Shown here: piece by piece, positions 23,965 through 34,269 of the stretch
Layout: each line of letters begins with the position of its first letter
Position numbering within the stretch: the first letter of the stretch is position 1
NCBI GenBank assembly: GCA_037962975.1
Contig: CM075669.1
Span: 108,640,501 to 108,704,500 of the forward strand
Length of the DNA stretch: 64,000 bases
Source of the DNA: Clitoria ternatea
Lineage: Eukaryota; Streptophyta; Magnoliopsida; Fabales; Fabaceae
Reading direction: 5' to 3'
Program-made: the position numbers and the translations under genes
Notes under the pieces: generated by a model
What the model saw: only the letters and a program-made list of their open reading frames with translations
Database searches by the model: none
What the model was told of the DNA's origin: nothing

Positions 23965-24443
23965 CAAGAATGACCCATGTGCCCTTGGTGGTTTAGGAGG
24001 TTTCGGTTTTCTCTCTCTTTCTTTTCATTAATCACGCTGGTGTGATTGATGATGGCTGATGGGATTGCATTAATGAGGATGGGATATGATGGTTGATGGG
24101 GCTATGAGATGATAAGGCTTCAGCTCACGTTTCCCTTCTCTCATTATTCATTTTTCTCTTGGGTGAGTGTTCTGAAGAGAGGAAACGCTCTCCATTCTCT
24201 CTAGAGAACTCTCTAAGGCTTCTGGTTCTTCTTCTTCTTGCTGGTTCTTTCTTCTTCTTCCATTTGAAGGGTTATATGAGGCTCAGTTTGGGATCCTACT
24301 GCAGCATGTGGGGTGCCTCGGTGTTGTGGAAAATGGTCCACTGTGGAGGCAAAGCTGCTCTCGTAAGGAAGAAGGCTTGAATGGGTGCTTGGAAGCTGGA
24401 TGTTCTTCACTTTTGGTGAGGACTGGGCTGTGTTGTTCAAGTG

Positions 24444-25861
24444 GCCTCAATACTCAAGAGGGGGGGTGAATTGAGTTTTAAAACTTTTGATTGGAATACC
24501 TTTGAAATTGATTTTTATAACCAAGATCGTGAGATTGTGCAAGTGAAATATAGTGGAGGATAACAAGCAATGCACTACAATGAGAAATATTGCTGAAGCA
24601 ATTTATCAAACACTTGGTGTGCAATATTAGAGGTATAACAAATTAAGCAAGTTCAAGTGAGCTCTTCTCAACCAATCAATACCAATCAATAAATATGCAG
24701 TAAATGAAAGTAAAAGAGTAAGGAAGAGAAGCTTGCAAACCGATGTAACGAGTTCCACCCAATCCGGTGTACGTCTCGCCTCTAAGCAACCCACTTAGAG
24801 GATTTTCCACTATTGTAGACTAGAGATACAACTTTGAGCAATTGCGGCTTCCTAGTGTCCCACACTCAAGAACCCAATCCTCACAAGTATAAGGGCAACC
24901 CACCCAATCTCTCAATCTCACAATATCCCAAAGATTGAATCCTCAACCTTTGTAACCACTCAACCTAGAGTGAACAACCACTCAACCTAGAGTGAATATC
25001 TTGTGTTTGGAGTTTGTGTTTACAATCAATATACTCTCTTAATAGAGCAGATATACAAATGAAAAGCTCTCCCAAATTCTAATCTCTCAAGATGAGAGGA
25101 TATACAAGTGAAAGTACAATATGCAAGAAATAGGCTTACAAAGCACAAAATAGAGCTATGAATTGTTGCTTATTAGTTGTGTCTTTGTGCTTGTGTTCCT
25201 CTTCAATTTATAGAGCCAAGATAGCTGTTGAGGAGTGCCCTAGTTCATCATAGCCGTTGCACTTAGTGGAAATTTGAAGAATGGTGGAGACATGACCTGG
25301 TTTCCCACTTAAATCTGTTTTTCCACTAGCGTAATCGATTACACCCTCGCGTTGTAATCGATTAGCTTCAAGTCAGAGAGTCACTAATCGATTATTTCAT
25401 TTCCTCTAATCGATTAGCATCTGTACCTGATGCATTTAATTTGTTTTCGCAGCATCCTAATCGATTAGCATGTCTTGCAATCGATTACCTTAAATCCAGT
25501 GACTCACTAATCGATTATATGGTTCCCTTAATCGATTAGCTTTCATACCTGATGCATTTTGTCCCATTTCTGATTGTTGTAATCGATTAGTCTCTGGTGT
25601 ATAATCGATTACCTTAATTCCAGTGAGTACCTAATCGATTGTTCAGCTCCCTAATCGATTAGCTTTCATACCTGATGCAATTTTCTTCCAAAACAGAAAG
25701 CTCCTAATCGATTAGCATCTATGGCCTAATCGATTAGCTTCGCTGTTACTTCAATTCTGATTTCATGTCTTTGTTTTTGCATCGGTTTCTTCAAGAGTGT
25801 TTGTCATTATCAAAATCTTTGCACATCTTTGGACCTGTTAACATATTCAAACAGGCTGTCC
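24444..25861 (+). mobile_element. Solo-LTR-like insertion within LTR copy C (probable copia LTR)
   Basis: Comparison with LTR copy D shows extra DNA between TGTTGTTCAAGTG and AAGTGAAGAATCG. The direct repeat AAGTG flanks it (24439-24443 and 25862-25866). It starts GCCTCAATACTCAAGAGGGG and contains GGGGGTGAATTGAG, a phrase common near the start of some plant Ty1/copia LTRs. It does not end in TG...CA when cut at AAGTG, so the exact edges may be shifted by a few bases. It carries the TAATCGATTA palindrome cluster. Confidence 0.65.
25331..25739. repeat. Cluster of CTAATCGATTAG palindromes
   Basis: I count 14 copies of the 8-10-bp core TAATCGATTA or one-base variants in about 410 bp, most in the form CTAATCGATTAG. 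They come partly in pairs separated by a longer repeated phrase (TTTCATACCTGATGCA). Spacing varies, so this is neither a simple tandem repeat nor a CRISPR. Confidence 0.93.
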
Positions 25862-26399
25862 AAGTGAAGAATCGTGTTGGGAGTCCTCCACTGAGCTGGG
25901 TGAGGACGGTGTTGAGCCTTGGAGGCTCTGATGCTCGAGTGGAGATAGAGTTGGTTCTCCAAAGCTACGAGCAGAGTGTTGATGGCTGGAACCGAGTCGT
26001 TCTGTGTGAACGAGTGGCCATGTGACTCCTGGAAGCTTCATTCCAAGTAAGGGGGGCTTTGCATGTCAAATGTATGGTTTATGGACAGGTTTCCGGGTGA
26101 AGCTAATACACTGTGATGTGTTATGTTTGTTGCTTTGTTGTATGTCGTTTGAGTGAAGCCCAGATGTGTGATGATTATTATTGTGTAGTGTATGATTTTC
26201 CGTCCATATGATGTATGATGCATGATGAGGTTGAGTGAAATATGCTGTGAGACAGCAACTAAATCCTTGTTGTGGTTTATGTGAAATGCATGAGATGCAT
26301 GATGTTTATATTATGAATGCCGAGTGCAATTGCGTGTTAATTATGTTGATTTCTTAGTGGAATTCTATAGGAAATGGCATGAGAGGCTTAAAAATGTTA

Positions 26400-27653
26400 A
26401 TACCGAGTGAATCGCATGAATTAGCATATGATGCTTGCTTCAAATGATATTCTGAGTGAATGGCATTGTGGTTGCCGAGTGCATGAGATACGGGTCAGTT
26501 ATGTTAATTCCTGTTTGGGATTTTATATGGAAAAGCATGAAATTGCCGAGTGCATGTAATTATCGTGTGCATGTGTTGTGATATTGCATTGGATGCATGT
26601 GATTGATATTAAATGCCGAGTGCATGGGCGTTGGACGCCTGATGAATAAGACCGTATGCATCTGACTCGTCACTGGAAATGCTTGGAGCATATAGCATTG
26701 GACGCTTAATACCGATCGGCAATCAGATGAATACGTGTTGAAATATATTGAAAGACCTCAAGTTGGACTTGAGGCAGTGCCGAGTGCACTAAGCGTTGGA
26801 CGCTTAAAGACCTTGGGTTGGACCTAAGGCAAAGCCGACCGAGTTGGACTCGGGGCTGCCCGTAACACTTCCGTTGTCGCTTGGAGTGACTGTGTTACAT
26901 GTGAGGGCAAACGGTTTGGTACCTGTAAAACGGCCGAATCAGCTTGGAGCTGAGTGAAAGGCTTGGAGCCTATGTTGCAATAATAAAAATTGGTAACCGG
27001 ATCCGGGTGAATTGATGTCTCAATATGAATTATTGAATATGTGAATATGGAAATGATTGGGATGAATTCGATTGGATTAATGCATGTATACTGATATAAT
27101 TGCCGAATACAATGTGCTGTTATGGGTGTGATACATGCTGTGATGAATGATATGAATTATATGGCCACGTGTGAATTTAATATTCCGATTGGATGATTGA
27201 ATATATATATATTGATGCTGTCGCTGAGTGCAAAGTGAGCCTATGGCTGTGATTATATGTGATTGTAAATAATGTAAGTTTCATAGCCGAGTGGATTGGC
27301 TGGAATGAAATACCGATCGGATGATGATGTGTGAGTATTCATATTTAAATGGCAGTGTGCATTATGGTTGATTGAAATATGAAATTTGTATAGTTGAGGA
27401 TTGAGGTATAATCCGAGCCAATATCTGTCATTTAATATGTAAACGCTCACCCCTACACCATTTTTCAGTATGTGCAGGTCAGTCTGGGAATGTGATGAAG
27501 GACTCAAGTCCGAGTGATGTGCACTCCGACTGTTGAGCGCATGTATTGCATATATATATTATGTTTAGTCAGTTGTAGCCTTGGCCGGCTCTCATGTAAT
27601 ATGATGATTAACATATCCATTTATAAGTAATGCCTATCGGAATTGTGGACAAG

Positions 27654-27691
<38 letters not shown>

Positions 27692-28600
27692 CTTTACATG
27701 GGTATGGTGTTATTTGCATCGGATAATAGGTGTTGGTGAATGCGTAATGTTAAGATGATAAGTATTCCGAGTGCATGGTTATTTTATATATATGTGATTT
27801 ACATTGATAACACATATTTGTATCGACTGAGAAGTGTTGATGGATAGAATGAGGCTAAGATCATGAATTCCGAGTGGAATATAATTGTGAGAGCCATTAC
27901 TGAGTGGGCTATTGTTAGTATGGCCTTCTTTTCTGAGTGGAGAAGACTTAAATAAGATTCTGAGAGAAATCCCTTTTGATGAACCTATCCTTGTGAGATT
28001 GATGGGAGAATTCCCCGAGTAATCATAGATCTAAATACTACCGAGTGAAAAATATGAGTAGACCCCGAGCGGGAAAGGGATTGAATATTCCCGAGTGGGA
28101 AATCCGAGTGAACCTCTTCCGAGGGAAGAGTTGTTGTAATGGTTTAGATTGGGATGTATTCTAAGTGTATGATATATATGTATAATCCGAGTGAATGAGG
28201 TTCTATATCCCGAGTGGTTGAGACTTAGAACAAGTCCGAGTGGGACTTAACTTAATGGTTTCCCGAGTGAATAAGATGATACATGCCGAGTGAATCTGGC
28301 TAGAATATTCCGAGTGATGAATGATTATGGAGACCCCTTCTGAGTGAAGGAAGGTCTATGTGTTCTCCGAGTGAGAGAAGTAGAAATACACCAAGTGGTG
28401 TTTAATTGGGAAATAATCCGAGTGAGGAAGGTTTATAGATTCCGAGTGGGATAACCATTATCTACCGAGTGGATTTCATGTATGACCTTCCTGGATAAAG
28501 ATAAGGGATTAAATATGGGCTTCCGAGGGAGGCATGTATGTTGGGGTTGTTTTCCGAGTGAATGGAACCCCTGATTCTGAGTGATAAAATGCCGAGTGTG
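26400..28600 (+). repeat. Dispersed CCGAGTG array in LTR copy C
   Basis: The heptamer CCGAGTG (usually followed by A or G) recurs dozens of times at irregular spacing through about 2.2 kb. It becomes denser between 28010 and 28600. The homologous array in LTR copy D is at 58818-61025. Confidence 0.9.
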
Positions 28601-28602
28601 GC

Positions 28603-28745
28603 TTCTCGCTTCAGTGAATGAGGAATTTGCTCCAGCGAGTGTGTTTGGATGGAAGGCTTTTGGGTTGGTTCGCTTAAGCGACGTGTGCTTCGCCCAAGCG
28701 AGATGGGCTGTCTCGCTCAAGCGGATTTGTATCTCGCTTAAGCGA
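28603..28745. repeat. CTCGCTTAAGCGAG palindromes near the end of LTR copy C
   Basis: Words such as CTTCGCCCAAGCGAG, TCTCGCTCAAGCGG and TCTCGCTTAAGCGAG lie just downstream of the CCGAGTG array. The same motif is found in the unrelated Athila-like LTRs and in LTR copy D. Confidence 0.9.
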
Positions 28746-29217
28746 GTGAATGCTGTAATGGGGCTTACTTAAGCTTGTTCTTCCGCTATACTTAACTTCC
28801 CTTGCCTTCCATGCTGTTTCATTTTACCCGGCTGCTTGGTTAATTTGGGAAAAATTTCCCTGGTCTCTCGGTTTGGGTTTAATTAATTAAGGATGTTTCA
28901 AAATCTACCTTAGGAATGAAATCTTATAATTGGATAGGCGAGTAACCTTTAATTTTGATACTGGCATATGAACCCTTATTACCCCAAGATTTACCTTTGA
29001 TTTAATTTCCCAAACTTGCTCCGATTTTCTTTTACAAAAGAGTTAAATTTTTTGTTCTCTGATTTACTGTTCACAATCGTTTTGGTAATTCATTTTAATC
29101 CAATTCCACTAGATAATTGAATCATCATTATAACTAGTACTTGGGCACAATCCCTATGGGTAGATATCTTTTTATTACTTCGATACCCCATGCGCTTGCG
29201 GTTGGCTATCAAGCTTT

Positions 29218-29460
29218 TGGCACCGTTGCCGCGGATTGTGTTTTCCCCCAATATTGGCTAAGCGGTGTTTGATTGGACTAGTTTGCATTTTTTGCATTTT
29301 CTATTTTTCTACATTTTCATTTTTATTTCAATTTTTCTACAGAATTACGATTATTTTTCTTTGTTGTTTATAAATTTGTGCAGACCCCTTTATGCGAAAA
29401 AGTGACAACTTTGAGCATGTATTTGATCCTGAGTTTAAAAGAACTCTTTGAAATATCAGA
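29218..29460 (+). mobile_element. Tat/Athila-type PBS and start of the internal region
   Basis: TGGCACCGTTGCCGCGGATT at 29218 is the Athila/Tat primer-binding site with two changes. It follows the LTR end by 6 nt. Downstream, an ATG at about 29391 opens a short gag-like frame (MRKSDNFEHVFDPEFKRTL) that stops after 19 codons. The element then breaks off near 29460, where CACTA sequence begins. Confidence 0.75.
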
Positions 29461-29469
29461 CTTCTTAGG

Positions 29470-31393
29470 ACATGCATTGAACAAAATAGGCACCAACCTT
29501 CTTAGGACACGCTATCATCTGGCGGTGTTCCTTCCCATAACCCGTAAACTCCTTAACATTCTTATCCTAGATATACAGATACTTTTGGACTCTTTGCCAA
29601 ACCCGTGTACCAAATAACCTACAGGGTAGAGGTTCATTAACAACCTTGTTCTTCTTAAAAGCGGTTTTGTTTCTCCTAAATGGGTGATCCAACGGTAGAA
29701 ATTTTCTATGACAGTCAAAAAAACTTATCTTGCCACTAACAGGGAGTGATTCCCCTCCGGTATGTTTCATGCATACAGGGCAAGCAAGCTTCCCAGACAT
29801 TGACCATCCAGAAAGCATACCATACGTAGGGAAATCATTAATGGTCCACATCAAAACAACCCGCATCATGAAATTATTCTCCAAGTATGCATCATAGGTT
29901 ATCACCCCGACATCCACAAGTGTGACAACTCCTCAACCAACGGTTGTAAAAATACATCTATTTTCGCCTTTGGATTTTTGGGTCCTGGAACCAATGTAGT
30001 TAGAAACATGACATCCCTATTCATACACATATCAGGAGGCAAATTGTTTGGGGTCAGTATGACTGGCCAACAAGAGTACACTTTTCCGTTGACCAAATGG
30101 GTTGAACTCATTAGTACATAAGCCAAGTCGTACATTGCGCGGCTCGCCTGAAAAGTAGGGTTGGCAAAACGGGCTGGCCCTTCGGGCCCTGGCCTGCCCC
30201 CCAAAATTAAAATTAATTTTTTTTAAAAATGAGTCAAATTAAGATTAAAAAATTAGAAAAATAATTTTTAAAAAATTAAAGAATATATTATTAAAAGAAA
30301 TATATAAATAGTAAAAGATGTTACTTTTTTACTTTTAGAAAATAAAAGTATATATTTTAATAAAATAAAGTATAAATTAGTAGTATTTATAATTTTTTTC
30401 TTTTGACAGGGGCCTGTCGGGCCGGTCGGCTCCGTCAAGGTTTTGGCCCGCTAAATTGGCAGGCCAGGCAGGGCGGGCCGTGGCAGGAGGCGGGCTAAAA
30501 ATTCTTATTCGCCTCACTATATTTGGCGGGCTTGGCGGGCCAGCCCGTCGGACCTTGCCCGTTTAGTCATCCCTATTGAAAAGTCTGGATATAGCTCATC
30601 CAAACACTTTTATGCTTTCCCATCGAAAGGATGGCACAGAAGACCCTCCTATGTTCGGTTCAAAGCATGCCGACGCATGTGTTTTGTCGTGGACAATAAG
30701 GTGTACAAACGTTGAAGATGCGGTGTTATGGGAAAGTACCATATTTTCTTCCTGACTGTCCTAGTTACTTTCCCTCTCCTTTTAACGGTTATGTAGCGGT
30801 CCTCATGACAGTGCACACATTTTGTGACATTCTTGTCTGCAAACTCATTTCGGAACATCATACACCCGCCAACATAACACTCTATCTTTACACAACCCAA
30901 CCTCAAGTTTGCCACTCTTTTCTTAGCATAGTGTAGGTTCAGTGACATTCAATGATGACTAGGCATGGTGGAACCCATCAGATCGACCATTCTATTAAAA
31001 CAACCTCCTGAAAGATTATAATCTGCCTTTAGACTTAAAGCAGCTAGAGAGGCGAATAATTCAGTATGACTCTCGCACCTATCCCATAATGGAGTCTGAG
31101 CCGCCACTAATAAATCATAAAATCTTTTCACCTCCGGATTAGGTTCCTCCTCTACGTTGTCATCTTCATTCCCAGCATGGTCATCATGTTCTAGCATATG
31201 CTCGGTGGAGGGTCCAACATGATCCATTACCATCTGCTCCATATTGTTGTACGTATCCTTGTTCCCTCCAACCTGGTAGTAAAACTGTTACACGGTTACG
31301 GCCGATGGCCTGGGTGGTAACTGCTCACCATGGTTGTACCAGTAGTAGTATCTTTCCATGAACCCCTTCTCACTTAGGTGGCATATGACATCA
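29470..31393 (-). pseudogene. Outer CACTA TNP2 transposase fragment, 3' part
   Basis: The minus strand encodes TNP2 blocks closely similar to those in the inserted element at 31394-41401: a region with ALSLKADYNLSGGCFNRMVD (near 31010), a KKIWYFPITPHLQRLY block (near 30720), PNNLPPDMCMNRDVMF (near 30030), WTINDFPTYGMLSGWS (near 29830) and PLDHPFRRNKTAFKKNKVV (near 29670). It carries the hAT MITE 30156-30575, stops and frameshifts, and is truncated near 29470-29565 where it meets gypsy sequence. TNP2 would cut and join CACTA ends. The N-terminal piece lies across the insertion at 41402-41540. Confidence 0.88.
30156..30575. mobile_element. 420-bp hAT-type MITE in the outer TNP2
   Basis: Ends are TAGGGTTGGCAAAACGGGC and GCCCGTTTAGTCATCCCTA. 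The flanking 8-bp sequences CTGAAAAG (30148-30155) and TTGAAAAG (30576-30583) differ at one base. The empty site is visible in the related TNP2 copy near 36490. The interior is AT-rich in the middle and rich in GGGC/GCCC words at both ends. No coding capacity. Confidence 0.92.
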
Positions 31394-31399
31394 CACTAC

Positions 31400-32020
31400 T
31401 AAAAAAACACCTGTTAGCGACGGAATGAATTGGTCGCTAATCCATGCCAAGGTCGTCGCTACAATCCTTAGCGACGGCATTTTAGACGGGAAAACCCCTG
31501 TCGTTAAAACCTTCATCGAAAATAGATCAACGACCATAGAAACACCGTCGCTACAATATCGACGGCATGATACCGTCACTAAAATGGTCTCTGCTTCACT
31601 GACTTCAGCCGTCGCTAACTGTGGCCATACAGCGACCTCACAACTCTGTCGCTAGTAGTGACCACAGTATGCCGTCGCTATGGTTAGTCATATAGCGACC
31701 ACAACATCCGTCGCTAATTGTTGCCTACCAGCGACCGTACACTTCTGTCGCTATGGTTAGTCATATAGCGACCACAACATCCGTCGCTAATTGTTGCCTA
31801 CCAGCGACCGTACACTTCCATCGCTATGGTTAGTCATATAGCGACCACAAGATCCGTCGCTACTTTTTGCCTACCAGCGACCGTATACTTCCGTCGCTGT
31901 GGGTAGCCATACAGCGACTACTATAGTCCGTCGCTGTTTATGGCCAATCCGTGACCACGTTTCCCTGTCGCTATTTCTGTCTTATAGCGACCGTCTAATG
32001 CCGTCGCTAATTGGAATTTT
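31400..32020. repeat. CACTA-2 left subterminal repeats
   Basis: More than 20 copies of TAGCGAC or its complement GTCGCTA occur in 600 bp, often paired as GTCGCTAnnn...TAGCGAC. A longer unit (TGGTTAGTCATATAGCGACC) is itself tandemly repeated between 31678 and 31860. The mirror set is at 40825-41390. They are the expected binding sites of the TNP1-like protein. Confidence 0.9.
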
Positions 32021-32462
32021 TTAATATTTAAAAAATTGGTTTAATATTTATAGGTTTTGTTAATTTAACTTTAAAAATGTATTAATATTTTGTATTTTGT
32101 ATTGGCTGATAAAATTTTATAATTAAATTTGAATAATCTTTTTAAAATATTAAATTATTATTAAAAAAAATAATGGATTAAATTTATTTATCAAATAGGT
32201 TGAATTATTAATGATAATTACAATAAGGCTTTTTTATTTGAATTTAATTACCAATAAATATTGACATAATAAATGAAGAATGACAAAATAAATACTGAAT
32301 GGAATATAATATAAAAACTATAAATCAAATATACAATGTGTATAAATAATAAAAATACAATCATGGTGGTGGGGGATCCTGGGGTGGTGGTGGGGGCGCC
32401 TGGGAAGTGGGGGGAGGTAGCCTCGCCATCAACTGCATCAGTAGCTCCTGCTGCTGAGCAAG

Positions 32463-34215
32463 TTACCGATGAGTCTCGGCGTACTGCTCCTCGGCCCGCC
32501 GTCGGTCCACCTCGGCCCGCTGTCGGTCTGCCTCGGCCCGCTGTCGGTCCGCCTTGGCCCGCTCCTCCAACAGCTGCCTCTGATATCGCTCCTCCTGTAG
32601 CTCGTCATTCAGGTTTTGAATTACCTGAACAACCTCAGTCGGGAGACCAGAGGAAGAGGAAGAGGAAGGGGTCTTCCCCTTTTTCGCCAGCTGCGTGCCG
32701 ACGCCACCCAATCCAAATACCCTCCCTTTCTTGTTCACACCACCAACAGCCTCTATATAGATGACGTTGTCGTCGGAACAAGATAGGGTGGGAGGAACCT
32801 CCCTTTCAGGAGTGGAAGCCACCAGGTCCGCCCCCTTCTCGGCCCTCCTGGCCTGATACGCCTCCTGTAAATTCAAAAACAATGATAGGATTAGTAAGCT
32901 GATTTGTAAATTATAAGCATGTGTCAGTTAAAAGTAAATACCGCTAGATCTACAGTCTTCTGGTTTACCCATGCACCGGCTTTGTCCTTCTTGGTCATTT
33001 GCATGACCTCAAACAAAGAAGGCTCCCGGTGCTCTCTCAGCTCCTGTGGTGGACAAAAAATATTGAGATTATTATTTATAAACATGTCAGACGAATCATA
33101 TTAAAAACATAAATATACTTACAAATCATTTCTTGTGCTCGAGGGTTGAAATGCTACCCCCAGTGTAAACTGAGGCTGTAGCATCAGCGGCTCTGTTTGC
33201 CCTGTTCCGAGCACTCGCCTGCTGGAACGGGACACCGCCCCACTTCTGGACCATCCCGTCCCAATGGTCCTCCGGGATCCAACGAGGGCGCTTACCCTTG
33301 TCCCTCACCTTCCAAAGGGTACTCTTGATGATTTTGGAGGTCTTTGTGGCAAAGACCTTCCTAATCTCATCAATCACACCCTCTGTCCACTGGTAATCAT
33401 GCTGTAAAATGAAATAAGAAATCAAAATTAATAAGAGGTCTATTTTACAAATCAAATCACAACAAGTTGATGTGGTAACTTACCGAGAAGGTGTCAAACC
33501 ACCTATCTTGGACAACCTTCCCGGCATCTGTCCAAGATATATATGGACCATCCCACTGGGCCTTTAAAACCTTAGTAATCGCTTTGGTAGTGCGACTACT
33601 ATCAACAAAGTTGTAATGACAACAGTTATATCAGCAGTACAACAACACAATATAGGGAGACTCCCAAAATTCTGACAGAGTCTCCCTTATAAATATAACA
33701 TTTCCAAGTTTAAATAGTTACCCTGTTACAAACAGAAGAGTTCCCAGTACAATTCAATCTATACAAGTACTAATTAAAGTAACATACAATAAACCAACAT
33801 GTCTTTCCACTAAAGTTTTATATAAAGTACAATACAAATAACATAAAAGTATGCCATTTTTGGTCACTTACTCGTCTCCGGCCGGCACGGGTACCAACAT
33901 GGGTAGAGGGGATGCCGAAGGTGGGGTGGCCTGATGGCCATGGTCCTCCAAGCCACCAACTCCTGGAGTCTGCTCTGGGGTAGTCAGCTGTGGGGGTGAT
34001 GGGGTGGTCAGCTGTGGTGGTGATGGAGTGGTCTGCTGTAGTGGTGATGGAGTGGTCCGCTGTGGTGGTGATGGAGTGGTCTGCTGTAGTGGTGATGGAG
34101 TGGTCTGCTGTAGTGGTGATGGAGTAGTTCCCTGCTCTGGGGTGGGAGTCCCCAGACGGGATGCCGGGGTCCTAGACCCACCCCCCCTATTGAAGGGCAG
34201 TCGACATCCTGTCAT
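32463..34215 (-). pseudogene. CACTA-2 TNP1-like gene (Ptta/En/Spm transposase family), five exons, one nonsense codon
   Basis: Exons with GT-AG borders can be drawn at 34215-33872, 33598-33484, 33401-33123, 33043-32942 and 32863-32463. Exon 1 encodes a run of PSPLQQTT/PSPPQ repeats. Exons 2-3 encode the conserved plant En/Spm region (QDRWFDTFS, HDYQWTEGVIDEIRK, KGKRPRWIPEDHW, ending STLEHKK). Exon 5 ends in a charged coiled-coil-like stretch of repeated DRQRAEA units. The family is thought to bind subterminal repeats and assist TNP2. An in-frame TGA follows HKK in exon 3, where Arg (CGA) is likely in relatives; otherwise the frame is preserved across all junctions. Confidence 0.8.
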
Positions 34216-34269
34216 TTGTGGATAAAATCATGAAAAGAAAGGTTAGTCTCAGGATATATATAAACCTAT

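Larger units (their letters stand above)
23785..28900 (+). mobile_element. Giant gypsy solo LTR, copy C (5,116 bp)
   Basis: It begins TATAACATCCTGATTT (expected TGTAACATCC with one change) and ends GGATGTTTCA. The 5-bp duplication AAATC flanks it at 23780-23784 and 28901-28905. It is homologous to the solo LTR at 47782-61430: the same (AAT)n run near the start, AAGTAAGGGGGGCTTTGCAT, a highly conserved CCAATATCTGTCATTTAATA block, a (TA)n run, a CCGAGTG array, and CTCGCTTAAGCGAG palindromes near the end. The termini resemble those of the outer gypsy LTR at 15374. No protein gene. It contains the insertion 24444-25861. Confidence 0.92.
22603..29211 (+). mobile_element. Tat/Athila-type LTR interrupted by a giant solo LTR
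   Basis: The LTR opens TGATAAGTTTGCATTGTG and closes GGTTGGCTATCA, immediately before an Athila/Tat PBS at 29218. Without the insertion 23785-28900 (plus one TSD copy) it is about 1.49 kb. It carries a cluster of palindromes built on CCACTGGCCRTGGTT at 22840-23112. It has internal sequence on both sides (3' internal end at left, PBS and gag start at right), an unusual internal-LTR-internal layout. Confidence 0.78.

Noticed and set aside
25331..25739. A CRISPR-like array (short repeats with spacers)
   Set aside because: The repeat unit is only 10-12 bp, spacing varies widely, and the context is a plant LTR.
32336..32764. Plus-strand 142-codon open frame rich in Pro and Arg
   Set aside because: It is the antisense of the coiled-coil exon of the minus-strand TNP1-like gene; its composition follows from the repeated GAC/CGG codons.
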